Assembly: GCA_003952965.2 (NCBI GenBank)
Contig: CM025850.1
Coordinates: 16,372,661 to 16,436,660, forward strand
Source: Morella rubra
Lineage: Eukaryota; Streptophyta; Magnoliopsida; Fagales; Myricaceae
DNA length: 64,000 nt
Direction of reading: 5' to 3'
Notes under the pieces: model-generated
Databases searched by the model: none
What the model saw: only the letters and a program-made list of their open reading frames with translations
Told to the model about the DNA's origin: nothing
Made by a program: the position numbers and the translations under genes
In this document: piece by piece, positions 32,969 to 44,206 of the stretch
How positions within the stretch are numbered: position 1 is the first letter of the stretch
How the letters are laid out: each line of letters opens with the position of its first letter

Positions 32969-32984
32969 TTTCTAGATTTATTTA

Positions 32985-33490
32985 AGGTTAATTACAATTT
33001 TTCCTCTCAAACTAGCACTTTAATCTCAAAAATTCCTATAAACTATAACTCGTTGCAAATCACCCCCTCGATCTATGTTTACTATTAGATTCAGTTTCTC
33101 ACCCAGATTTTTCGTTATGTGCGACGTTTTTCGTCGCACGTGAACAACACGTGGGACTTTCTTTGTGCAAAAATATCAAATCACTCATGTCCATTGCTTT
33201 TTCAAATTCAGCATCATTCTCATACAAAAAACGAATTTAGGCAAATTTGCGTTGGGAGGCAAAACTATGGTTTTCTTAGGCCAGGTTAGAAAGGGAGGGA
33301 CAATTTCATATTTTTGGGCAAGGTGGGTCTCACATGGGACGGAAAACATTGCAAATAATGGAAAAATCTGAGTGAGAGACTGAATTGTAACGGTAAACAT
33401 AAATTGAGAGGGTGAGTTGTAACGAGTTATAATTTATGAGGGTTTTTAAGAATGAGGTGTTAGTTCGAGGGGAGAAATTATAATTAACCT
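32985..33490. mobile_element. MULE-type MITE with perfect 9-bp TSD
   Basis: A 506-bp element with ends aggttaattacaattt and its near inverse aaattataattaacct. The arms are alignable over about 125 bp (tcaaaaattcctataaacta against its complement near 33430). The 9-bp duplication atttattta lies at 32976-32984 and 33491-33499. The ends resemble the Pack-MULE TIRs (shared ggttaattacaa), so the same family probably mobilised both. Its target site overlaps the last two bases of the Pack-MULE TSD. No coding potential. Confidence 0.88.
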
Positions 33491-33499
33491 ATTTATTTA

Positions 33500-34233
33500 A
33501 TATTGTTTCAAGGGTGGAGGGTCCTACCTTTTTATAAAAGAAAATTTCTATCTTTTTGTAATTTTTTTTGTTTATTTTTCTCATATTTAATTAATATTTT
33601 TATATTTTCTTCATTTTTTTATTAATATAATTGTTTAACTTTTTTTTATTGTCATTATTAACCACGTTAGCAACTCCGTTAGTAAGATGAACAGAAGGAC
33701 TAACTTAAGAAATGTTCCTAGGCTAGGTATTTCCATGAGAAAAAACTTACACAGGGGACTAAACTAGAAAAACTGTAAACCACATCGACTAACAGAATTA
33801 TTTTGCCATAAATTTAGCCACATAGACTAATAGAATAATTCAGCAATAAACGTACACTTGCAGACTAAACTGGAATTGAAGGATGAATTTGAGGAAATAA
33901 TATTATGAGAAATTGAAGTATTTTGTATTATATAACAGGCCTTGTAAAATCTGGAAATACTCCAAATACAAGATCAACTGATCTGGATAAATTTTCTGAA
34001 ATATCTTGTACCCATAAACTGTTCTAAAGTATCACTTCGTCTCTATGAATTGTTATCTCTTAAAACTCTTAAAATTATTGCATATGTTTAATTAGGTGGA
34101 GTTTTATTCGTAAATCTGAAACTTGATTATTCTTAAAAATTAAAATTTTATCTAAGCTCATACTAAAGGAAGCTGAAAGATACGATCAATTGAAATAATC
34201 TCTCTCATGCATCATTGAATATTTTTTCATCAT
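33500..34233. other. AT-rich DNA, perhaps internal retroelement remnant
   Basis: T-runs at 33530-33650, then unstructured sequence to the polypurine tract at 34234. If the LTR that follows is a 3' LTR, this should be the 3' internal part of that element, but no coding sequence is recognised. Confidence 0.35.
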
Positions 34234-34546
34234 AAAAAAGGGGGACCTCAGTTCATTTGATTTTGATGATAACAAACTATTTATCATTTTCTAATAAAAT
34301 TCTCTACTCCTAAAATTTCGTTTTTATGAAAATAATTTCTATAATTTTAAATCTTGATGAGTCACGCATTTGACACTATTTTACTAATTTGTCAATATTA
34401 ATTTGAGTACAAGTTTACATTAAACGTATTTCTTTTAACTCAAATGATTCCAAATGACTATATGGTTAAAAGCTTAAGCACAAAAAAGTCAGAGTTGAAA
34501 AAGTGTCGACTACAGATCCCATATGAGTTTACTACATGATGAAAAA

Positions 34547-34572
34547 GTCAAAGGTCAAAGTCAAAGTCAAAG
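34547..34572 (-). promoter_or_regulatory. Cluster of W-box cores in the LTR
   Basis: Four GTCAA cores in 26 bp (TTGAC on the minus strand), with the pattern gtcaaag repeated. WRKY factors bind TTGAC(C/T). Function in this LTR is speculative. Confidence 0.3.
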
Positions 34573-34719
34573 CTTAAAATAGGTAAAAGTCAAGGTGGAG
34601 ATTGGTGTTGACTACACAGAAGGATGGGTCAACTAATGCTCTTAAACAAGAAATAAGAATTATGCCACAGAGGAGTCGACTATATGGTCACAAGCTTGTA
34701 AGCTAACCAACAAATAAGA

Positions 34720-35626
34720 TACACGGTTTTTGAACTATAGATGTAGTCAATATTTGATTTGCTCATGTACTATAATATAATACAATATATCATCCTATAA
34801 TAATATCCTACTTGAGTGGCATACTATACTATGCCTTAATAACTTAAATACAGTAGAGCACCATATACCAATTAAACATATTCTAATATATCAAATATTA
34901 TGTAACAATGTATTTAACATGGCATACATCTATATTATATAATATATGGTGGTATAATAATATAAAACATACATTTCAATAAGTTATTCGATATAACAAA
35001 ATACACAACAACAACTAAGTCACCAAGTTATATCATATAATAACTTCAATTTTCATAACACTCCCTCTAATTTCATATTTTATTATGTGGATCTTTTACA
35101 ATAAAAAATTTCAAATATGTTATTTTACAAAATAATATATTATAAGGGATATCATAATATATAAAATAATTAGTAACATTATATAGCTTAGAGTTAGTAT
35201 ATTAATATGATAATTTATAATAAAACATTTCGCAACAAACTTATTTAGTTGAAGATCGATTCAGTGGTGATTTGGTAATTTTCGTCCCAAAAGTACTTTT
35301 AGCGATGAAACAAAATTATCATAGAAGATACTTTTAGCAACGAAATTGATATTCATTGCTAAAAACACATGTATTTTAACTTTTTAGCGACGAATCAATA
35401 TTTTCGCCCTTAAAAGTACTTTTTTAGCGACGAAACAAAATAGTCGCAGACAATACTTAAGCAACAAAATTGATATTTGTCGCTAAAAACACATGTATTT
35501 TAACATTTTAAGGATGAACAAATATCTTTCGTGGCTAATAAATTCGTCGCTAAAACAATATTTTTAGTAAAGAAATGGATTTCACCACTAATAAGTTCAC
35601 TACTAAAGATCAAAATTGTGGTAGTG
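34720..35626. mobile_element. Non-autonomous CACTA derivative nested in the LTR
   Basis: The right end is ttgtggtagtg at 35616-35626. The subterminal part (35240-35600) alternates 'agcgacgaa' and 'tcgctaaa' words. The AT-rich interior (34910-35200) matches 37975-38235 in the next CACTA element (for example 'aagtcaccaagttatatcat' against 'tagtcaccaagttatatcat'). The left end could not be fixed, so the start is approximate. Confidence 0.5.
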
Positions 35627-36651
35627 AAGGTGTCGACTACCATCACGACACAACTTTTCGATAGCTCAAAATTTTAAATTTCAAACTACTACCTTGGCAT
35701 TTAATGCACCTAAACGGCTGAAAAAAGTTGTCTAATTATAAAAGAAGGCAAATGGAGCTTGCTAAAAAAGAATTGCACATTTGCTTTGAAAATCACCCTC
35801 TCAAAGCCAAGTTCTTTCACTCTCATCTTAAGAAAACATCATTCTTGGGTTGGTGTGAGTTCTTAAAGGAAAATATTTTCCACCACTCCACTTCTTTGGC
35901 ATATTTGGCCACTTTAGAGTAATTTATTGTGAGCATTAACTCTCTATTTCTTGTGAGGGTTCTCAAGTACTAAAAAGTTTGAGATTTGTGAGTATTGAAA
36001 AAAATACTTGTAATTAACTGTGAGGTTAGGAGAAACCTTAGAAAGGATAACCTTGGTTTAGGTTATGAATGTTGATTCTATTTAAAAGCATTTGAGTTGT
36101 GAGTATAGAGCCTGCAAAAATACTTGGATTATAAGTGTTGGGCCCAAAAAACACATTTAAAGTTTCTCTAGCACCCGCAAGTTAGAGTATACTATTTGCG
36201 AATAGTAGAGAAACCCAATGAAGAATTCTTGGTGGTGGACATATGCTTGGGTTTAAGCTAAACCACTTAAAAATCTCAGTGTTGTATCTCCCAACCTTAG
36301 TCTCTTTATATTTGCGCTATTTATCTTTGAAGTTGATTTAAAACTGAGACTCTGTTTCTAACCTGAGAGTGATCAAAGCTTTTATCGCTTGGCTCATTTT
36401 TCTTTTTATCATCTCTCAATTATAACTGGTTCATTTCTAATCTGGTTAAAATGAAGTTCTATATTTTTAGTTTTGCATCTACCTTATAAAATTTTGTGCT
36501 TTGTGCTATAACTTACCTATTTTTTTAAAGAACTATTATATTAGATTTTATTGTGCTTTATTCGCAATAATTTTTATAAAACTCAATTTACCCCCTTCTT
36601 AGGTTGTCTACGTGGACTCATGCATATTCATTGTAAAAGTGGTCGACCACC

Positions 36652-38822
36652 CACTACAAAAAAATCAGGCTATAGTGGCGGCCAAAAAACGCTGGTACAT
36701 GCCCAAAAAACTCTGCTACTTCTAGCAATTTTTTAGCAGCATTTGCAAATGCCGCAATATATGCGTTGGGGTAGGGCTTTAGCGTCGTTTATCACAAACG
36801 CTAGTGAAAGTTAGACCTACCCTAGCAGTCATCTAGCAGCGATCACAAACGTTGCTACAGATCCTAATTCGGGTTGGTATATTTGTTGCAGCATTTTCCC
36901 TAAAATGCAGCTGAAGGTCTATAGTGGTGTTTACAAAGTGCAACTACAGACAACCTATTGCAGTGTTTTGAAAACGCCACTATAGACCTTACCTATCGGG
37001 CATTTGGGAAAAGCTGCTACAAGTCGATTTGTGGTGGCATTTTGAAACTGAGAGATTCCTGTCTGTAGGGGCACGTGGGAAATGTCCTTACCTTTTGTGG
37101 TGGTGTTTTGAAACGCTGCTATAGACCTTAGCTATTGTGATGGCATTTTGAAACTAAGAGATTTCGATCCGGGGGGCGATCGAGAGAAACTGAGAGATCT
37201 CAAGGCAGAGGGAGAGCATTCGATGAAAAGGAAAAGGGAGAGACTTCGATCGGAGAATAAAAGAGGAAGAGGGAGGAAGAAATTTCGGTTCGGGGGCACG
37301 CGGGAAATGAAATTCATATAAGAACTTCAATTTTTATCGGCATTTGAAAGTCACCATGTTTTGCAATTAAAATGAAACTCACCATTCCGTTTTGCTTTGT
37401 TTTCTTTTCTTTTCCTTTTATATTTTGTTTGTTTTATTTTGATTCATATAACATTCTTTTTTTCAGGTGAAGTAAAATTGTAAATCCACATGAGCAGCTG
37501 ATGTGTCAAATTAGTGCCAGATAAGAAATAATTAAATAAATTAGTGTCAAATTTTAAAATCTAAAAAGTACATATGTATTGCTTATGTAACAAGTACATA
37601 CGTATAATTATATAAATATGCATATACTTATAACTATCCATTCTTTTAAAGTCTTGTTTTATTATATAATAAATTGAGTCATAATACATTTGGGTTCACT
37701 TAAATACTTACACATATCACATTGTAGTAAAAAAAATAATGCAGGAACACTTATATAACATTGTTGTCACAGTGTATATATATGTAATGTATTGTGACTA
37801 CATTATACTATATCTATAGAATACATATATATACTCATATATATCACATAACAACAAGGGAACAACGACATTATTTGCATATATTATATACTCATATATA
37901 TCACATAATGACAAGAGATATAGCATATAAAATATTCAATCTTAATATGTACAAATACTATATACACATAATATTAAACATGGCATACATTCAAACTATA
38001 AAATATCTCCTAATATATGGTGATATAATAATATATAACACATTATACAACAAAATATAAAACAACAATGTAGTCACCAAGTTATATCATATAACAACTT
38101 CAATATTCACAACATTCCCTCTAATTTCCTATTTTATTAAGTGGGTTCCCTAGAATAAATTTTTTTCAAATACATTACTATACAATATAATATATTATAT
38201 AACATATAAAAAAATTCTTAACATTAAATAAATTAAAAAAATAAATAATCATGTAATTGTCTATAACGGTATTTTTCACACAAACGCTGCTATAGAGTGA
38301 ACTATAGTAGCATTTGGTAAAAAAAAGGCTGCTACAAAATGTATTTTAGCCACGTTTTACAACCAAAATGCTGCTAAAACTACAACATGTGGCAGTGTCT
38401 TCAAAACCCGCTAAAGATATAGCGGAGTTTTATATGCTAAAAATGTCAACTCTAGCAGTGTACAAAAGCTGCCACAAGTCTGCGTTTTAACAAAAATGCT
38501 GCCAAAAGTTTGAATTTTAGCAACAGTTTTCTCTAAAATGCCGCTAGAACTCACACACCTGTAGTAATATTTTTTACAATGCATCTCTACAAGCATAAGT
38601 TTTAGCGGCATTTTACCATAAATGCTGTTAAAAGTCGAAGTAGTGCTTGTGGCAAAATGCTGCTAAAGCACAAAACTTTTGTAGCATTTTTTAAAAAGAG
38701 CGACTAAATGTTTAACTTCTAGTGGCGTTTTACCGCTATAGATAACCTATAGTCGCATTTCTTTCACAAACGCCACCATAGTGTCTTTTAGCTACAATTG
38801 TAGATAAACGCCGCTGAAGGGT
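36652..38822. mobile_element. Non-autonomous CACTA element (copy 1, cut by the gap)
   Basis: The left end CACTACAAAAAAATCAGGC lies at 36652 after 'acc'. Both flanking zones are dense in 'cgctgctatag', 'gccactatag' and 'agcagcattt' words. The middle (37140-37330) is a purine-rich, minus-strand leader-like segment. The AT-rich part at 37975-38235 is shared with the element ending at 35626. The right end is missing because the sequence enters the N run; in copy 2 the element continues to 55206. No transposase is present. Confidence 0.75.
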
Positions 38823-39155
38823 NNNNNNNNNNNNNNNNNNNNNNNNNNNNNNNNNNNNNNNNNNNNNNNNNNNNNNNNNNNNNNNNNNNNNNNNNNNNNN
38901 NNNNNNNNNNNNNNNNNNNNNNNNNNNNNNNNNNNNNNNNNNNNNNNNNNNNNNNNNNNNNNNNNNNNNNNNNNNNNNNNNNNNNNNNNNNNNNNNNNNN
39001 NNNNNNNNNNNNNNNNNNNNNNNNNNNNNNNNNNNNNNNNNNNNNNNNNNNNNNNNNNNNNNNNNNNNNNNNNNNNNNNNNNNNNNNNNNNNNNNNNNNN
39101 NNNNNNNNNNNNNNNNNNNNNNNNNNNNNNNNNNNNNNNNNNNNNNNNNNNNNNN
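38823..39155. other. Assembly gap (333 N)
   Basis: A run of N. Copy 1 of the duplicated block stops at its left edge and copy 2 starts at its right edge, both in mid-element. The true sequence after 38822 is probably like 54977 onward, and the true sequence before 39156 like that before 22985. Confidence 0.99.
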
Positions 39156-39231
39156 CTTAAGTATTCCTTGTTGGGGATGCTCGCGGCTGTTACTACGCCC
39201 TTCGAGTTAGTGTTTGGGGCATGATAGAGAG

Positions 39232-42200
39232 GCTCGTACGAAGAGCAGCAAATCGAGTATGAGACAGTGGCTTTGTAAACACATCGACCAACTAATTTTT
39301 GCTGGAAACAAAAGAAACAATCAAGGATTTGGAAGCAACTCGATCACAAACAAAATGGTAGTCTATGGAAACATGCTTCGTCCGGGCATGTAAAACACGA
39401 TTTGCAGTAAGATAAGTTCCTCCCAGATTACCACACCACAAAAAAGGGGGAGAAGAGAGAGACGCGCCAAGATCACACAAAAGAGACTGAATCCATAACA
39501 ACTCGCAAGTGGCATTAGCCACGGCCTTGTATTAGGCCTCGGTGCTAGAACGAGCAATGCTAGGTTGCTTCCGAGAATTCCAGCTGATAAGATGAGAGCC
39601 AAAAAAGACACATAATCCACCAGTGCTACGTCTATCATCAGGGCATCCCGCCCAGTCAGCATCCGAATATGCAGCAAGCACTCAAGTGGAGGAGCGAGAA
39701 AAGTGTAAGCCATAATCAATAGTGTGTCGAAGATACCAGAGAATTCGTTTGACGGCTTGCTAATGTGGAACACATGGAGCATGCATATACTGGCATACAC
39801 GGTTTACTGCAAAAGAGAAATCGGGACGAGTAAACGAGAGATACTGAAGGCTCCCAACAACACTGCGATATAGAGTGTGATCTTCAAAAGAGGCACCCTC
39901 CCGAGCAGACAAAGAACCGGTGGTGGCCATAGGGGTCTGTACAGGCTTACACAAAGTCATATTAGTCCTCTTCAACAAATCAGAAATGTATTGGCGTTAA
40001 GATAGTAGAAGACTAGAGGATAGGTGGTGGACCTCAACACCAAGAAAATAATGCAATTGACCTAAATCTTTGACTGGAAAGGAAGTACCCAACGTGGAGA
40101 TCAAGGAGTGAATGGCAGCAGTACAAGAGTCGGTGATGACTATATCATCAACATATACTAGGAAAAAAATGCAGAGAGCACCCCGTCTATAAGTGAAGAG
40201 GGAGGAGTCAGCACGAGAGGCTGTAAAATCGAGTTCAAGCAATCGAGAACTGAGTTTGGAGAACCAGGCACGAGGAGCTTGCTTCAGCCCATACAAAGCC
40301 TTTTGAAGCTTACAGACATGAAGAGGATAATCTGGATGAACAAAGCCGGCAAATTGGGCCATAAAAACATCCTCAGCCAAATCACCATGCAAGAATACAT
40401 TATAAATGTCAAGTTGATGAAGAGTCCAACCAAATTGAATAGCCAAAGAGATAACTAACCGAACAGTAGAGGGCTTGACTACAGGACTAAAAGTCTCCTG
40501 ATAGTCAAGGCCATGTTGTTGATGGAAGCCTTTGGCAACAAGGCTTGCTTTTTTGCGCTCGACATCTCCATTGGCAAGAAACTTGGTGCGAAAGATCCAT
40601 TTACAACCGAGCACATTTTGAGAAGGGGTAGGAGGAACCAAGGTCCAAGTATGGGTCTGTAAAAGAGCATGAAATTCTACTTGCATGGCCTGTCACCACT
40701 CAAGATGCTTAAGAGCCTCAGTGACAGAGGTAGGTTCAGTAGGAACTGAAGAACCCGTGGTGAGATGAGCCCTTGGGGAAGGCCAAAGAAGAGTGCCATC
40801 GGTGTACTATTTTGGGTGACGAATGCGCGTGGGACAACAAGGAAGGGGAGGAGGTACAGAGGAAGAGGACAAATTGTAAGGAGAGACCTCGAGAGTTATC
40901 TGTGGGGCAATAGCAGCAGTCGAAGGACTAGTGGTCTGTGGAGAAGCAGGCGAAGAGACTGAAGGGTCATCGGTGGGGCCAGGGGACAAAGGCTGCATAG
41001 GTGTCAGAGCGGCAGGAAAAGCCGAGTGAGGGGAAGCTAAAGTAAGAGATAGAGGAAGTGTTGTCATAGGAACCGAGGAAGACACAGACTCGGCAAAAGA
41101 GGATGTGTGAAAAGGAAAAAGTTGCTCATCGAAAATAACATTTCGAGAGATGTAGAACCGAGTAGTGGGAACATGATAGCAGAGATAGCCCTTATGGTCA
41201 AGGCTTTATCCAATAAAAACACATAAAGTGGAGCGTAAATCCAATTTGTGTCTATTATAAGGACGAAGGTGAGGATAACATGCAGACCCAAACACACAAA
41301 GAAATTTTTAATCAGGGTGTTTATGAAATAAAAGAAAGAAAGGAGACACTTTCTGAGTAACAGGACTTTGTAACCTATTAATAAGGAAAACGGCAGCACG
41401 GAAAGCATCAAGCCAAAACTGCTGAGGCATACCATCATGAGCCAAGAGTGCAGGGCCAGACTCAACAATATGTCTGTGCTTGCGCTCAACAGAACCATTT
41501 TGCTGGTGAATATGAGGACAACTTCGTCGATGAGTGATGCCTTGGGAGATGAGAAAAGTATGAAGAGAGTGAAATTCCCCACCCCAATCAGTTTGAACAG
41601 ACAAAATTTTTAGCATAAAGAACCGTTCCACTGTCTTTTGAAAATTAACAAAATGATTGTAGACATTAGATTTACATTGCAAAGGAAAAAACCATGTCTA
41701 CCGGCTAAAAGCATCTACAATAGAAAGATAAAATCGAAAACCCTCCCTAGAGACCACCGGAGCAGGACCCTAGACATCCATAAACAGAAGTTGTAGTGGA
41801 CGAGTGCTGGGTGTGGAAGACTGGGGAAAGGGGAGAGAGTGCGACTTGGCCTGGCAGCAAGCTGAATAAAGACTAGAGACAGGGAGCGGTGTAGCTGGAA
41901 GTTGAAACCGATGCAAGATATGTCGAACTACTGCCATGGAAGGATGCCCTAACCGTTGGTGCCAGTGAGAGACCAAGGTACGCTCACTCACACACGTTTG
42001 AGGTGAAGAAGACAAAACTGGAGACACTGAAGAGGCAGTAGTTGGAAGGGTGTATAACCCATTTCTAATAGGGCCTCGGAGAAGAATGGTTCCTGTGTGA
42101 AGATCCTTGACACAAAAGAAGGAAGAGTGAAACTCAAAATATACAAAGTTATCTTCATAAAATTGACATACAAAGAGTAAGTTTTTGGCAATTAAAGGAA

Positions 42201-43364
42201 CATGAAGTAAATTTCGGAGAAGGAGATTGCCATGGGAGGTGGAGAGAGTAGAGTTGCCAATATGCTGAATCGGAAGAGCTGAACCATCCCTAACCCGAAC
42301 TTGATCTTCGCCAGTATATTCAAAAGGATTGATGGTGAAGTTGGAGAAGTCATTCATCATATGATTTGTAGCAGCCGAATCTAGGTACCAGTTGGAGTCG
42401 AGAACCGAAGGCAGGGAGCTGTAATGAGCAGCAAAGGAAGGCAGAGGAGGAGCCTGAAAGGACTAGTTGAACCTGTTATAATAGTTCAACGCAGTATGAC
42501 CTGTCTTAAAACTTACTTGGCACACAGGCCGATCTTCAGTGAAAAATAGAGGAGAAGGACCTCTGCGACCTCGACCTCCACCATTTTGCCTCTACCGCGG
42601 CCACGATGGCGACCAGAACCATGACCTCCACGATAAGGAGCACCCTGAGGTTTAGCCGAGAGATTTGCAGCGATCTTAGAGGTAGGTAGAGAAGAAGCAT
42701 GGTGAGACAGCCAAGCCTCATGGGTAAGAAGATGGCTGTATAATTCCTCAGAGGAAGGAGGATCGAATCTGGTGGTGACTGAGGTGACCAGAGAGTCATC
42801 CTCAATACCTAAACCCACAAGCAAATAGGAGTAGAACTCAGTAGAGTCCAAAGGGCATCCAGCTGCAGCCATAGTGTCAGAGAGGAGTTTGGTCTTACGG
42901 AAAAAATCGGTAATGGAGTTTGAGCCCTTTTTCAGGGTAGCAAGTTGAAAGTGGAGCTGACCCAAACAAGCTTAGGTTTTAGAAGCAAATAGACTTTCAA
43001 GTGCAAGCCAAACATACCGAGATATAGCCAAACCAATAACTTGAGCAATCAAGTTTTCAGAAAGGGATGAGATAAGAGCACTGAGTATCAACTAGTCTTG
43101 TTGAACCCATTGTGTAGAAGCAGGATTTGGAGTAGTAGAGCCTGGAAGAAGAAGAGCTGGAGGAGGCAGAGAGCCATCAACGTAGCCAAAGAGATGCTGG
43201 CCTCTAAGATAAGGAACCATCTGAGCTTTCCACAGCAGATAGTTGTCATTGGTAAGCTTCACGTAGACTAGATGTGGTGGGGAGGTGATATTATTGATAA
43301 CGGGGGTGGAGGAAGGAGAAGAGGTAGGTGGAATAGCACTCACAACCTCTTCGTCGTCGGCCAT
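39232..43364 (-). pseudogene. Copia A gag-pol, second copy
   Basis: Identical in translation to 23061-27193, with the same stops (for example at 43092, 41770 and 39997) and the same frameshifts. Its 5' LTR is 43395-43668 and its PBS 43383-43394. The 3' LTR is missing because the sequence starts at the gap. Confidence 0.85.
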
Positions 43365-43394
43365 TTGACACTTAGTCTAAAAGCTTTGATACCA

Positions 43395-43668
43395 TGATAA
43401 AAGACAAGAAACTGAATCCATAATGATTGCTTCTGATTCTCATTAACGTTGCATGGAAATGCACAGTTTTATACATTGTTGCTCTAACAGCTTTTCCTAG
43501 AAATGCGGTGATTTCACCACATATTACATCTCTCAATGCAGTGTTGACACGTAGAGATATTCTGTTAGAAAAGCTACACTAGAATATTTGTAGAGTAGGT
43601 GAGGTGGCTTGAGGCAGTAATGATGCCTCTGCTCGGGACGCCTTAGTAATAGAACGCGATTCTCTACA
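43395..43668 (-). repeat. 5' LTR of Copia A, second copy
   Basis: Same as 27224-27497, followed by acctt at 43669-43673. It has no partner LTR in this copy. Confidence 0.85.
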
Positions 43669-44000
43669 ACCTTTGACCTTTGACCTTTGACCTTTGTTAT
43701 TGAAATGAAACATACAAGGTTGTGAATACACAAAAGAAAACAAACTTACTGCCTACACCTTACTGCCCAACACTCAGAGCACAAGCAATTAAACACTCCT
43801 CTAAATCACCAGGTCCACAACCCCTGAGCCTTTTGAGGAGACAAACGACATGACATACTGACACGTAACCCCATTAGAATCACACACAAACTCCTTCGCC
43901 AATTCATGTAGAAAAGGAGGGCGTCAATGTCAAAAGCGATATCTATCTCCCAACTCTTTTGTAAAAAGAGAAGGAGAACAAAGGCCACAGATGCAGCCTT

Positions 44001-44206
44001 CTAGACAAAAAAACATTATATATTCCAAGTCAGCATGCAACTTGAAGAAATCTTGATGAGGTGGTGACGCTGACAACGCTAATGATGTGGAAGAGGATGC
44101 TCTTGTACCTGGATTCACGTACACCCCCTCCATTGCCTCATAGTAGAGTCGTCCTCTGTAAACAAGAAGGTCAGCATAGTACACTTGCGGTACTAATGAC
44201 ATAGGT
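44001..44206 (-). pseudogene. AGO2/3-clade fragment 3' part, second copy
   Basis: Same sequence as 27830-28035, including Asp in YYAD (44170-44172) and the extra base in the A-run that shifts the frame past the stop. It carries no independent mutation. Confidence 0.83.

Larger units (their letters stand above)
34234..36610 (+). mobile_element. SIRE/Maximus-like Copia polypurine tract and 3' LTR
   Basis: The PPT aaaaaaggggga (34234-34245) is followed closely by 'tttgattttgatgataaca', the familiar start of SIRE-type LTRs. The far end has 'ctcaatttacccccttctta', a common 3' end (about 36580-36610). Several GTCGACT/GTCGACC words occur (34506, 34675, 35632, 36642). A CACTA derivative is nested up to 35626. 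No gag, pol or PBS is seen, so only a 3' end remains. The lineage name is inferred. Confidence 0.55.
22985..38822. repeat. 15.8 kb duplicated block, copy 1
   Basis: It matches 39156-54976 nearly base for base, starting at 'cttaagtattccttg' and ending at 'cgccgctgaagggt', exactly where the N run begins. All coding-like segments up to about 33.4 kb translate identically in the two copies. The coordinate offset is 16171 at the start and 16154 at the end. Confidence 0.95.

Noticed and set aside
36649..36651. TSD for the 36652/52807 CACTA element
   Set aside because: Left flank acc and right flank att (55207-55209) do not match, so no TSD is claimed.
37132..37317. Minus-strand Ser/Leu/Pro-rich open frame (also 53287-53472)
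   Set aside because: It lies in the purine-rich middle of a CACTA element and reads as low-complexity leader sequence.
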